Positions 35,416-43,846 of a stretch of DNA of 64,000 nt are shown here, in pieces. This stretch comes from Micrococcales bacterium KH10 (GTDB taxonomy: Bacteria > Actinomycetota > Actinomycetes > Actinomycetales > Cellulomonadaceae). The stretch covers positions 186,001-250,000 of the forward strand of contig FZPE01000004.1 in NCBI GenBank assembly GCA_900188465.1. The letters are read 5' to 3'. The notes below the pieces were generated by a model. It saw only the letters and a list, made by a program, of their open reading frames with translations. It did no database searches and was not told where the DNA came from. The position numbers and the translations under genes are program-made. Numbering within the stretch: position 1 is the stretch's first letter; every line of letters starts with the position of its first letter.

Positions 35416-35508
35416 CGCTGACCGCGCAATGCGAGGATCGAGCGGCGTTCGATGTACATCAGACACGAGCCTCGCGGAGAGCGACGTTGATCCCTGAATT
35501 AGTGGCGG

Positions 35509-35880
35509 CTACATCCACTTCACGCCGTGTTCGACGTGCTCGTGAACCCGGTACTTGATCATCTTGCGTAGGAGAGGGCTAGGCACAGGCTTGTCGTAGG
35601 GAAGTTTCACGCTACCTTTGCCGGTATCGAACCCTGTCAGGTCTTGAGCGAAGGCGTCCTTTGTGCTCGGTGTGAAGATCACATTGGAATGATTCTTGAA
35701 GAAATCGAGAATGAGCAGAATCGTCCCTGAGGGGTGGACGTACGCAGGTGAACCCCACTTGATCGCTTCAGACGCTTCGGGAACACATTCCTGGCAAAGC
35801 GACCGGAGCTCCTCCAGTCGGCTCCGCGCCGGACCTTCGAGAGTATCGAGATACTCGTCCACGGTCTGGGCTTTAGCCAT
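35509..35880 (-). CDS. DUF1801 (YdhG-like) protein
   Basis: The 123-residue product has the DUF1801 pattern: TVDEYLDTLEGPARSRLEELR, CVPEASEAIKWGSPAYVHPSG and FTPSTKDAFAQDLTGFDTGKGSVKLPYDKPVP. The family resembles frataxin-like folds and is often linked to iron handling, but the function is not established. ATG 35880 is preferred over ATG 35886 by the family start. It stands alone behind the higBA operon, convergent with it. Confidence 0.87.
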   Translation of the reverse strand: MAKAQTVDEYLDTLEGPARSRLEELRSLCQECVPEASEAIKWGSPAYVHPSGTILLILDFFKNHSNVIFTPSTKDAFAQDLTGFDTGKGSVKLPYDKPVPSPLLRKMIKYRVHEHVEHGVKWM

Positions 35881-35980
35881 TCCCACACACTAGCAAGTAG
35901 CAAACGGATGAAGTTGGCTGAAGACGACGCGCGAAGTCCAGGAAGGGCGCCCGACATCTCGAAGCGCGAATTCGTCGACA

Positions 35981-36667
35981 ATGGGAAGCATGCAGGAACC
36001 ATCCAAGTTCGAGTCCGTACCAAGGCAAGGTACTCACGCAGGGATTCCGCGCCGTCCGTCGCCGATGGGTGGGCGCAAGCCCAAGCAGGCTGACCTGGCG
36101 CAGTTCGCCACTGACAACACCAACACCATCGATGACATTTTGCCTGCGGATGGGTCACAACTGCGGTTGCTGATCGTAGGTATCAACCCTGGGCTCTGGA
36201 CAGCGGCGCTCAATGCGCCGTTTGCTCGCCCGGGCAACCGGTTCTGGCCATCGTTATATCGCAGTGGTCTCACGGACGAACTCGTCGACGCGGCAACTGG
36301 CCTACGACCTGAAGACGAAGCGCAACTTCTCGACCGCGGTATCGGATTGACCAACCTCGTCGGAAGGGCGACGGTACGTGCCGACGAACTAAGCGCGGAT
36401 GAACTTCACGATGCCGCGACGACGTTGACCCGCCGGGTCACCCAACTGCGTCCTCGTGCAGTGGCAATCGCTGGAATCGGAGCCTTCCGCACAGCATTCA
36501 GACTTCCGAAGGCCAAAATGGGGAGGCAGGAGACGAGTTCGATCGCATCGTGGCCGTCGGGCGTTGACCTGTGGGTAGTGCCACAGCCAAGCGGGTTGAA
36601 CGCCCACGAGAATATCGACTCCCTAGCAGCACGATGGCGCGAAGTGTGGGATTCGATCGCCGATTGA
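35981..36667 (+). CDS. mug: G/U mismatch-specific DNA glycosylase
   Basis: The 228-residue base-excision repair enzyme removes uracil or thymine opposite guanine. Motif 1 GINPGLWTAALNAPFARPGN (about 68-87) has the Asn and GINPG of MUG, and motif 2 is seen in PQPSGLNAH near the end. An N-terminal extension of about 60 residues is basic and probably disordered; ATG 35990 is an alternative start. The gene has its own terminator-like hairpin at 36732. Confidence 0.92.
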   Translation: MGSMQEPSKFESVPRQGTHAGIPRRPSPMGGRKPKQADLAQFATDNTNTIDDILPADGSQLRLLIVGINPGLWTAALNAPFARPGNRFWPSLYRSGLTDELVDAATGLRPEDEAQLLDRGIGLTNLVGRATVRADELSADELHDAATTLTRRVTQLRPRAVAIAGIGAFRTAFRLPKAKMGRQETSSIASWPSGVDLWVVPQPSGLNAHENIDSLAARWREVWDSIAD

Positions 36668-36731
36668 CCATTGTGGGTCGAGTGCGGCGCGCTGTATGAC
36701 AAGGTTTTGGAGTTCACCCAACTGCAGATCC

Positions 36732-36762
36732 CCTCAACACCAATGACAACGTGCTGTTGAGG
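36732..36762 (+). terminator. Possible terminator behind mug
   Basis: CCTCAACA (36732-36739) and TGTTGAGG (36755-36762) form an 8-bp stem with a 15-nt loop. No T-run. The rest of the 232-bp gap up to the AraC-type gene holds nothing I can name. Confidence 0.35.
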
Positions 36763-36899
36763 CCCGTTGATCAGTATGGTCGGCGGAATATTTGTTTTTC
36801 GTGGTTGGCGGATGGTTGCGATTCCCGACAGAATCGAACCGGGATGATCGGGCGCACTTCTCGTCGGCGGAATGAGAATAGAGTGCGAAGGGAGTGACC

Positions 36900-37766
36900 A
36901 TGATCGAGATTCTCAACCACCTGATTGACGAGATCGAGCACCGTCTCAGCGATGAAATTGACATCGATGCACTCGCCACAGCGGCTGGAACGACGAGTTA
37001 CCACCTGCGTCGGATGTTCTCGTCATTGGCGGGGATGCCGGTGTCTGAGTACGTGCGCCGTCGTCGGATGACTATCGCGGCGTCCGACCTGATCGCAGGC
37101 GCGGACCTTCTGACGACTGCCGTGCGTTTTGGTTACGGATCCGTCGAGGCGTTCGGACGCGCGTTCCGGTCGGTACACGGTGTCAGTCATGGTGATATTC
37201 GTCGTGATGGTGGCCCCCTTCGAACTCAACCTATTCTCAGGTTCCGCCTGACCGTCGAAGGGAACTCCTCCATGGACGCCCGAATTATCGAACGACCTGC
37301 TTTTCGCCTCATCGGCCATGCTGCGCGTGTGCCGCTGATCCATGAGGGAATCAATCCACATATCCAAGAGCACATTTCGTCGTTGCCCGCCATAGAGCAT
37401 GAGCGTCTCAAACGTCTTAGCGCTACTGAACCGAGAGGTCTGCTGCAGGTCAGCGCAGATATCGATCCCGACTATCGGGAGGGTAGTGAGCTCACTTATC
37501 TTCACGGTGTGGCAATTGGCGCGGATGTCGAGGTTCCTGTCGATCTGGACGTAATCGACTTAGAAGCGGGCGCATGGGTTGCTTTCCGTACCTCAGGCCC
37601 GTACCCGGCTGCGTTGCAGCAGGCGTATGCTGCGTCTGCTGCGGAGTGGTTCCCGTCCAATCCGTGGCGACTACGAGCAGGGCCGTCGATTATGGCAATC
37701 TTGGAACATACTGACGATTTCAGCACCGCAACATGCGAACTGTGGTTTCCGATCGAGCGTGAGTGA
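36900..37766 (+). CDS. AraC-family regulator with GyrI-like effector domain
   Basis: The 288-residue product joins an N-terminal AraC DNA-binding domain (about 10-105, DIDALATAAGTTSYHLRRMF and VRFGYGSVEAFGRAFRSVHG) to a C-terminal GyrI/Rob-like domain (about 125-288, ARIIERPAFRLIGHAARVPL, GAWVAFRTSGPYP, CELWFPI). Such proteins sense hydrophobic drugs and switch on efflux or detoxification. ATG 36900 follows AAGGGAG by 6 nt. Its end overlaps the open frame of an SDR remnant, which may have been its target. Confidence 0.9.
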   Translation: MIEILNHLIDEIEHRLSDEIDIDALATAAGTTSYHLRRMFSSLAGMPVSEYVRRRRMTIAASDLIAGADLLTTAVRFGYGSVEAFGRAFRSVHGVSHGDIRRDGGPLRTQPILRFRLTVEGNSSMDARIIERPAFRLIGHAARVPLIHEGINPHIQEHISSLPAIEHERLKRLSATEPRGLLQVSADIDPDYREGSELTYLHGVAIGADVEVPVDLDVIDLEAGAWVAFRTSGPYPAALQQAYAASAAEWFPSNPWRLRAGPSIMAILEHTDDFSTATCELWFPIERE

Positions 37767-38191
37767 CGCCTGTTTCGGCTGTCGGCGCAGAGCCAGGTGA
37801 GAGGATCCCCCGCGAACCTCAGGACGAGTATCGCAGCGGCCGTGTGATCTGGATGACCTCCGGTCAAATGGACGGTCCCATGCCCGGTGAGGTCGCTTAT
37901 GGTGCGAGCAAAGCGGCGTTGGCAGGGATCACCCCGACCGTGGCTAGCGAACTACTGAGTCGAAATATCATCTTGAACACCATCAACCCGGGGCCGGTCA
38001 ATACCGGCTACATGGACCCGGAAACTGCCGATCGCCCTCTCGACGAACTACAGGCAATGCAGCAGACGCTCCCTTTCGGTCGTTTCGGCGAGCCTGCAGA
38101 TGTCGGAAGACTCGTAGCGTGGCTGATGTCCGCTGATGCTCGCTGGATCGTCGGACAGGTTTTGACCAGTGATGGTGGGTTCAGGCTATAG
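37763..38191 (+). pseudogene. C-terminal remnant of a short-chain dehydrogenase
   Basis: The frame has the SDR middle and end: VIWMTSGQ, VAYGASKAALAGI with the catalytic YxxxK, NTINPGPVNTGYM and DARWIVGQVLTSDGGF. The N-terminal Rossmann part with TGxxxGxG is missing; the first ~25 codons read as unrelated sequence. A complete enzyme would be about 250 residues, this has 142. A truncated, probably inactive copy, perhaps of a FabG-like oxidoreductase. Confidence 0.82.
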
Positions 38192-38237
38192 GCTGCGGCT
38201 AGACAAGTGATTCCGTCGAAGTCGAATCGAGTTGACC

Positions 38238-38816
38238 ATGACACATCTAACGCCGACCTTCGCGGGTTGGTACCCGGATCCGGATGCCGGTGGGACGAGA
38301 TATTGGAATGGTTCCCGGTGGACGGGCGACACAAGGCCCGCGAGAAAACCCTTCGCAGCTGCAGCCGCTCATCGCGGTTGGGGCATCGCCCTGATAGTTT
38401 TCGGGCTGTTGTCGCTCGTGATGAGTCCGGGCGATTTATTTGACCCGACAGGGGACAGCGGACTCTCCATGTTCGAGCGACTTGGCGCATTCTTCTTCCG
38501 AGGGTTCTCAGGAATAATTGCCGCGTTATGGGGCCTCTATCTCGTTCGAGGACAGGGACCTACGACTAAGGCGGTTCAAAAGCGCGTCGCATTCGCCGAC
38601 CACGTCCAGGCAGTGGCGGAGTACACGGCAGCCCCGATGAGAAGCTACGAGCCAGCGCCCCTAGTAGATCCGGTGCCTACTCAACCTCAACCAGTGGTAC
38701 CTGACGGTCCCGCGGCCCAGATCGATGCCCTCGCAAAACTCGCGGAACTGCATCAGTCTGGCGCCTTGAATGACGTTGAATTCGCAGCAGCAAAGGGCAA
38801 GATCCTAGGGTTGTAG
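38238..38816 (+). CDS. DUF2510 and SHOCT-domain membrane protein
   Basis: The 192-residue product starts with a DUF2510 segment (AGWYPDPDAGGTRYWNGSRWT), then two hydrophobic stretches (about 45-65 and 85-105), a Pro-rich linker and a C-terminal SHOCT helix pair (DALAKLAELHQSGALNDVEFAAAKGKIL). DUF2510 is almost confined to actinobacteria and of unknown role; SHOCT motifs mediate oligomer contacts. The start could also be the TTG at 38232. No operon partner is evident. Confidence 0.8.
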   Translation: MTHLTPTFAGWYPDPDAGGTRYWNGSRWTGDTRPARKPFAAAAAHRGWGIALIVFGLLSLVMSPGDLFDPTGDSGLSMFERLGAFFFRGFSGIIAALWGLYLVRGQGPTTKAVQKRVAFADHVQAVAEYTAAPMRSYEPAPLVDPVPTQPQPVVPDGPAAQIDALAKLAELHQSGALNDVEFAAAKGKILGL

Positions 38817-38893
38817 CGTGCTAACGCCCATCGCTCAGTTGCAACGAACCGGCGCCGTTGTTACCTTTCGCAGGTCTGCGGACAATACATAGT

Positions 38894-39309
38894 GTGAGTA
38901 CGGATTCCGATGAGGACGAGGCAGTCTGGCGCGAAGTGCTGGATGGAAACGCCGATCAGTAAGATTCATAGACGGCTCCCTCGTTCCGTGGCTGCTCGTG
39001 ACCGCGTTGAACACCTCTCGTAATTCCGAACGAGCAAAACGCCGCTACCGCACTTTTCTTGCCAAACTCCCACCACCCGGAGACGCGCAAGACCCCGCAG
39101 ACCAATTTGGGCTGAGCACGATGGATTTATCGGCTGAGGCGACGCAAGTGCTCGCAACGTCCAACGTGACAGACCGCAAGCTCTTGGCGCTGACCGTGCT
39201 AGAAGACCTGACCATTCGTGAAGCCGCTGTGGTGCTCGAAATCTCCGAAGTCGCAGCAAAGATGCCAATATGGACGGCGAACACCCAGATCTGCAATCAG
39301 TGGTACTGA
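38894..39309 (+). pseudogene. ECF sigma factor remnant with internal deletion and frameshift
   Basis: GTG 38894 opens a frame that reads DEDEAVWREVLDGNADQ, a usual ECF sigma start, and stops at TAA 38960. The next frame goes on as FIDGSLVPWLLVTALNTSRN (region 2 end), then TDRKLLALTVLEDLTIREAA and VLEISEVAAKM (region 4), and ends in unrelated residues. About 50 codons of region 2 are gone and the frame has shifted. No anti-sigma gene follows. A dead sigma gene. Confidence 0.8.
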
Positions 39310-39333
39310 TTCCACCGACAGGGCTGTGGTGGC

Positions 39334-39954
39334 TCATTCGATGGATGGCTCAAGCCCACGCAGAATAATCCGGATGATCTCAGCGTTCAGCTCGGTCAGA
39401 TCGGCATTGAGGTCCCGTTGCAGTTCCGTAGGCGACAGATCCAATAGCGACTCGACAAGGCTGACAGCCAAATGCAGCGGCAGCGTACGGAACAGGCCTT
39501 GCTGCATCCCTTCGGAGAGAATCTGGCGCAGCAATGCAGAGTCCTCATCCGTGGTCGTCAAATACAGCGGGATCCCGTCCGCACCGCGATGCGAGACCAG
39601 AATCTCCACCCCCGCGACGATCTCGGCACGATGCGTATCGGCATAATCCAAGTAACTTTGCGCGTAAGCCCGCAGTCTGGCCCGAGGCTCATCATGTGCC
39701 GCAACAGCCTGAACCTGCAGGTTGCCGATATCGGTAAAGACATGGTCGACAACCTGGAGCAGCAGTGCTTCCTTCGTGGCGAAGTAATAGGTGATGGCAC
39801 TTTTGGCCGCACCAGCGCGCTTGGCGATCGCTGACAACGAAGCATTCGGATAGCCGATCTCGTTGACCGTATCGATTGCGGCTTTCAGTAATTGCGCGCG
39901 ACGAGCCTTCTCAGTGAATGTCTCGGAGTCGGACGAGCTAGCCATGACCATCAT
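39334..39954 (-). CDS. TetR-family repressor coupled to the PH-domain genes
   Basis: The 206-residue product has a clear TetR helix-turn-helix (about 15-62, AIAKRAGAAKSAITYYFATKEALL) and a C-terminal ligand domain. Its ATG overlaps the stop of the PH-domain gene as TAATG, so it is the third gene of the operon. It most likely binds the palindrome at 42039-42058 in front of the first gene. Confidence 0.88.
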   Translation of the reverse strand: MMVMASSSDSETFTEKARRAQLLKAAIDTVNEIGYPNASLSAIAKRAGAAKSAITYYFATKEALLLQVVDHVFTDIGNLQVQAVAAHDEPRARLRAYAQSYLDYADTHRAEIVAGVEILVSHRGADGIPLYLTTTDEDSALLRQILSEGMQQGLFRTLPLHLAVSLVESLLDLSPTELQRDLNADLTELNAEIIRIILRGLEPSIE

Positions 39955-41498
39955 TATCGCTTCGTACTGGCGAGGGTGAACTCGTCCACAAGCCGCGGAG
40001 CGAACTGGCTGGCGAGGCTCACCGCCTCGTCGCTTGAGATGTCAATCGCCTCGTAGGCACCCCACCCGGCGGCGCTCATCGCAGACACCGTGCTCAGTCC
40101 CAACCGTCGCTGCAGAATCGATTGCCGCACCGCAATAGTGCTCACTGAACTGCGCAGCAATGCTGAGGTACTACGGCTCATCAGCCCTGATCGGACCACG
40201 AGGTAATCGCCAACGACGGCGTGCCCGAGAACTCGATAGGAGATGACCGCGCCCAGCAATGCCACCGGCAACGCGACGAGTGCGACCCATAACGCCCAGA
40301 TGGGAACCGTGTTGGTCGCCGCCGGGACAATGAGCGCGACGGCAGGCGCCAATCCGATCCAGGTTGCCCACCACAATCGTCGCCGCAGCGCCGCCATCGG
40401 ATGACGGCGCAGCCGCGCGGTCAGCGGTGACGGATCGCCCAGCACTTGGGCCGATACCTCGCGAGCCACTTTGACCGGGCCACGAGGCAAAATCGCGGTG
40501 GGCTGTTCCATGCTCCACAGGCTCAGCCCGGTGGTGATGATGTTGGTGTCAGCCAGGCCCATCCACCGCCACAGCAGCGGTTCGGCAATCGACATACCGC
40601 GCATCCGAGCCTCGTCGCGGTTGACTTCGCGTGTGCTGAACAAGCCGCGCCGAGTACGCAAATAGGTCTTGTCGCCAGTTCGCACCTGCGCGAGTTCAAA
40701 GTTCCAATATGACGTGATGAAGTTGATGCCCATCCCAATCGCGCCGATGGCGCCGATAACGACGAGTGCCACCACCGTCGTTCCAAACCAGCCAATCGAG
40801 TGCCAGTCGGCGAGTTGTGACACGAAGGCGTACAGGTTGACGTTGAACATCAGCAATAACCAGTGCAGACCCCACAGCAGACCTGCGGCGGTCAGATACG
40901 CCCAAATGCTGAACATGTTGTAAACGACCCACCAAGGACGCAGCGTTGCCAGCAGCTTCTCGTTGTGTGCAGGCTCGCTAGCCGCAGGCTGTACCTCGAC
41001 GGTCGGAGGAGCCTCGTCGGCGGTGATGTGACTGGTCGAATCGAGCAGTTCTTTGCGCAGTACCGTGGCGTCGTGTACCGATAGTGCGTCGAGGTAGAAG
41101 GCTGATTCGCCTGCGCCGCTTTGCTGTCCAGCGCCGATGGTGACGATCCGTAAGCCCGCGATGCGATGACGGAGTTTGGCGTGCAGATCCACGCTGCGAA
41201 TCCGGTCGCGTTGCACGGTCCGATGTCGGCGTGTGAGGACTCCAGTCCGGCGTTCAATCTCGGTTTCGGTAACGCGGTACCGAGTAAATGCCCATCGCAC
41301 AATGTCGAAGAATGCGCCGACCAAACCCCAGGCGGCAACGGTGAGTAGCGGCCAGAACACGCCGGGTGAGAACTCCGTCCCAACGAACACGACCGCCACA
41401 ATGCCCGGCACCAGTGAAAGTATGCTTCGAGCAAGGTCCACCCAGACCACTCGTATGCTGAGACGCCGCCAGGTTGGATCTGTTTTGGGTCTGTTCAT
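39954..41498 (-). CDS. Bacterial PH-domain membrane protein (YdbT-like)
   Basis: The 514-residue product has repeated PH-like (bPH2/DUF304) units: FTRYRVTETEIERRTGVLTRRH, TYLRTRRGLFSTREVNRDEARM and VVRSGLMSRSTSALLRSSVS, separated by pairs of membrane helices. This is the layout of YdbT, which works with YdbS in envelope functions and resistance to some peptides in Bacillus. It overlaps the YdbS-like gene by ATGA and the TetR gene by one base. Confidence 0.87.
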   Translation of the reverse strand: MNRPKTDPTWRRLSIRVVWVDLARSILSLVPGIVAVVFVGTEFSPGVFWPLLTVAAWGLVGAFFDIVRWAFTRYRVTETEIERRTGVLTRRHRTVQRDRIRSVDLHAKLRHRIAGLRIVTIGAGQQSGAGESAFYLDALSVHDATVLRKELLDSTSHITADEAPPTVEVQPAASEPAHNEKLLATLRPWWVVYNMFSIWAYLTAAGLLWGLHWLLLMFNVNLYAFVSQLADWHSIGWFGTTVVALVVIGAIGAIGMGINFITSYWNFELAQVRTGDKTYLRTRRGLFSTREVNRDEARMRGMSIAEPLLWRWMGLADTNIITTGLSLWSMEQPTAILPRGPVKVAREVSAQVLGDPSPLTARLRRHPMAALRRRLWWATWIGLAPAVALIVPAATNTVPIWALWVALVALPVALLGAVISYRVLGHAVVGDYLVVRSGLMSRSTSALLRSSVSTIAVRQSILQRRLGLSTVSAMSAAGWGAYEAIDISSDEAVSLASQFAPRLVDEFTLASTKR

Positions 41499-42004
41499 GT
41501 TGCGTCGCCTTCAGTGAGTTCAGCGACGGCCGCCAGGCGTGTGACGGCCTCGTCCGCAATGCGGTGATCGAGCCCGTTGATCTTGATCGCGCCGTACGAC
41601 GAGGCGGTGGTCACACGCAGTGTCGATAGACCGAGCAGTTGTTCCAGGGGGCCTCGTACGGCGTCGACGGTCTGAATGCGGGAGGTCGGGGCTACCCGCC
41701 ATTCCCGCACGACCCATCCGGTCGTTGCGTACGTGGCGTTTGCGGATACTTCCCAACGGTGCACCCGGTATCGCCACCACGGTTCAACGATGATCTTGGC
41801 GAGCAGTACCAGAGTGGTCACCACGAGAGGGACAACGAGCCAAGGGCGTGTGCCGGGCCAGATGGCATAGACGCTCAGCAGGGCAGCGAGCACGGTGCCC
41901 CACGACAGCAGGGATCTGAGGAGCCACCACCACACCGCGCGTCGTTCGACCCGCAGTTGCGGTAGGCGGATGCTGGTTATCCCGTCCCTGCTGATCGAAT
42001 TCAT
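41495..42004 (-). CDS. Bacterial PH-domain membrane protein (YdbS-like)
   Basis: The 169-residue product has two membrane helices (about 25-70) and one PH-like unit (WEVSANATYATTGWVVREWRVAP, SRIQTVDAVRGPLEQLLGLSTLRVTT). The ATG at 42004 is chosen because AAGGAG lies 7 nt upstream; the frame upstream of it runs into the operator. First gene of a three-gene operon with the YdbT-like protein and a TetR regulator. Confidence 0.87.
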   Translation of the reverse strand: MNSISRDGITSIRLPQLRVERRAVWWWLLRSLLSWGTVLAALLSVYAIWPGTRPWLVVPLVVTTLVLLAKIIVEPWWRYRVHRWEVSANATYATTGWVVREWRVAPTSRIQTVDAVRGPLEQLLGLSTLRVTTASSYGAIKINGLDHRIADEAVTRLAAVAELTEGDAT

Positions 42005-42038
42005 GCCCCACTCCTTCGATTGGTCCAACTGGTCTAAT

Positions 42039-42058
42039 TTTAGTCCGATCGTACTAAA
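42039..42058 (-). promoter_or_regulatory. Candidate TetR operator of the PH-domain operon
   Basis: TTTAGT (42039-42044), eight bases with a central CGATCG, and ACTAAA (42053-42058) form a 20-bp near palindrome. On the minus strand it overlaps a -10-like TAAAAT. It lies 35 bp before the first start, fitting control by the TetR protein encoded at the end of the operon. Confidence 0.68.
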
Positions 42059-42135
42059 TATGGCTAGGGTAGCGCGCACTAACGGAACAAGGCGGGCATC
42101 TTGGGGCGTATAGGCCGACTATCAAGGAGTCCATC

Positions 42136-42570
42136 ATGGCGGCATCTCTAGCGACCTATATCTCATTGCCAGGCACTATGGCCGAGGCAATGGAGCACTG
42201 GCATGACGTATTCGGTGGTGAACTGAACATCATGCGCTACGGCGATACGCCGATCGAAGGCATGCCCTTCGAGCCTGCCCCCAATGCGGTTGCGCGCTCG
42301 ACGCTTGTGCTGCCTGTCGGGACAATCGCTGGCGGCGATTCCATGGATGACGGTAACGACTACCCGGTGCGCGGCACGGCATACTCACTGCTTTACACCA
42401 CCGAAACTCCTGACGAAGCCCAGGAACTGATCCAGAAGTTGCTCGATGGCGGTGGCGTCATGGGTATGCCCTTTGAGCAAGCACCCTGGGGCGGCTGGTA
42501 TGGACAGGTCTTCGATGGCTTCTGTCATGAAAAAAGACGAGACCCCACCGGGCCTGTCTCATTAGGGTGA
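42136..42570 (+). CDS. VOC-superfamily (PhnB-like) protein with an altered C-terminus
   Basis: The 144-residue product matches PhnB/glyoxalase-like proteins: ATYISLPGTMAEAMEHWHDVFGG, RSTLVLPVGTIAGGDSM, DEAQELIQKLLDGGGVMGMPFEQAPWGGWYGQVFD. PhnB proteins end shortly after YGQVFDRFGV-W. Here the end is replaced by GFCHEKRRDPTG and ten more residues, so a small deletion seems to have joined the gene to downstream sequence. GGAG lies before the ATG. The enzyme activity is unknown, and folding of the last strand may suffer. Confidence 0.82.
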   Translation: MAASLATYISLPGTMAEAMEHWHDVFGGELNIMRYGDTPIEGMPFEPAPNAVARSTLVLPVGTIAGGDSMDDGNDYPVRGTAYSLLYTTETPDEAQELIQKLLDGGGVMGMPFEQAPWGGWYGQVFDGFCHEKRRDPTGPVSLG

Positions 42571-42598
42571 AGAAAGAACACACCCGCCAGGAGACAAT

Positions 42599-42808
42599 AT
42601 GAGCCTCATCTCAGATCCGTTTAGTTACCGCATCACGAAATCGGGAACAGTCCTGGTGAGCCGGGGCGGCCGAATGATCGTCACCATTGCAGGCTCACAT
42701 GCCCGTGCGCTGATCCCAAAACTGGGCAAGAGTGACGAATCTGATCAGATGCTGCTGGCCAAAGCCACCGGCAATTACCGCCACGGCAACGAACGTCGTA
42801 GCCAGTGA
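42599..42808 (+). CDS. Small conserved-looking protein
   Basis: The 69-residue product (DPFSYRITKSGTVLVSRGGR...) looks like a short two- or three-strand protein seen in actinobacterial genomes, in my recollection, with no known role. GGAG lies 6-9 nt before the ATG. Codon use is normal for the region. It lies just before a remnant of a secreted protein and repeat copy B. Confidence 0.65.
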   Translation: MSLISDPFSYRITKSGTVLVSRGGRMIVTIAGSHARALIPKLGKSDESDQMLLAKATGNYRHGNERRSQ

Positions 42809-42813
42809 GCAGC

Positions 42814-42909
42814 ATGAGCATTGTCCCCTCGTACAGCGGTGTGATCGGCAAGAAGCCCGGTTTCCTCAAGAAGGCGAAGACCTCGAAGACGACCAGAAAG
42901 GTCAGGTAG
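42814..42909 (+). pseudogene. C-terminal remnant of a secreted protein with basic tail
   Basis: A 31-codon frame reads SYSGVIGKKPGFLKKAKT and ends KTTRKVR. It resembles the last 30 residues of the secreted protein encoded at 59889-61997 (VTYQGNKNFAKSKKNAK...RVVR): an Ig-like final strand plus Lys-rich tail. No signal peptide or domain upstream. The stop lies inside repeat copy B, as if the 3' end of a former gene was left behind. A tiny real gene is the alternative. Confidence 0.5.
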
Positions 42910-42968
42910 TCCGTTATACAAAGCAGTAGGCCGATATATCGCACTACTGCTTTGCGCATCGGATGACC
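42904..42968. repeat. 65-bp palindromic repeat, copy B
   Basis: Aligns without gaps to copies A and C. Outer arms GGTAGTCC.../...GGATGACC pair imperfectly, inner arms ACAAAGCAGTAG.../...CTACTGCTTTG better, around CCGATATATCG. It lies behind the remnant at 42814 and before the DUF5701 gene. Confidence 0.8.
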
Positions 42969-43104
42969 ATGCGGCCGACACGGGTGCGGAGGTCCGGTCA
43001 GTTCCACAAGTGCGGGAATACTCGCGAACGTAGTCTCGTTGAGGACGAGGCCACCTGACCGGCCCCTGCCGCACCAAGACGGTGCGTGACTGAGAGGACT
43101 GCCC

Positions 43105-43782
43105 ATGACAGCCGCTCCAACGCCCGATTCCATCGCTGATCCCTCGCGACGACTAGCACCGGTCCTCGCTCAAATCGACCGCTTGGCGGGCCTGGGTGTT
43201 CCGGCGCTCGCGGGCATGTCCGCAACAGATTTTCGTGCCCTCGGCACCGCACTAACTACTATGGAAGTACCCGAGGACGCGCTCGTCGTTATCAATCCGA
43301 ATCTGGTGGCTCCGAGCCTGCTCACGCCGTTACTCAGACGAGGCGGCAAAGCTGGGTTTGTCGTCGAGGACATGACAGACGTGGACGAGTTCACCTCCAT
43401 CCCAACTGTGGATGCGCCCAGTGCGCAGCTTTACCTCGCCACGGCAGTCGAACGCGGCGACGACATGCTCAACTGGTCACCGGAAGAGGCGCTGGCTGCT
43501 TTCGCGGAGCGCGCCCGAAGTCCGCTGACGCTCAGTGAGGGCATCAGTTGGCTGTTGCAGCAGCCCGAGATGTTGGCACCAGGCAAGTGCTTTATGTGCA
43601 TTGGCTCGCGAAAGCCCAAACCCGACGGTGCACTCGATTCCCGGGTTCCTGCGCTATGGATCAGTGGCGGTACCGGTCGTGACGGCCGTGAACGCAAGGG
43701 CGCGCCGAAAGTCGGATGGTGCTGGGCGCGCAACCGGCACACCTGGTTGGGGTTCGCCTCCGCTGGCAGACGCCTGGGTTGA
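43105..43782 (+). CDS. DUF5701 family protein
   Basis: The 225-residue cytoplasmic protein matches the actinobacterial DUF5701 pattern as I recall it: LVVINPNLVAPSLLTPLLRRGGKAGFV, NWSPEEALAAFAERARSPLT and a Cys-bearing end GKCFMCIGSRKPKPDG...PALWISGGTGRDG. Function unknown. GAGAGGA lies before the ATG. It converges with the ycaQ-type gene. Confidence 0.75.
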   Translation: MTAAPTPDSIADPSRRLAPVLAQIDRLAGLGVPALAGMSATDFRALGTALTTMEVPEDALVVINPNLVAPSLLTPLLRRGGKAGFVVEDMTDVDEFTSIPTVDAPSAQLYLATAVERGDDMLNWSPEEALAAFAERARSPLTLSEGISWLLQQPEMLAPGKCFMCIGSRKPKPDGALDSRVPALWISGGTGRDGRERKGAPKVGWCWARNRHTWLGFASAGRRLG

Positions 43783-43846
43783 GCCACATCGTGGCCGGTG
43801 AGACTGATTCGCCACATTCTTAAGGACGAGGGCGGCCTCGTGCTTA

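Noticed and set aside
36826-36850. GGTTCGATTC-like T-loop sequence on the minus strand, considered as a tRNA or att site
   Set aside because: No T-stem pairing, no acceptor or anticodon arms nearby.
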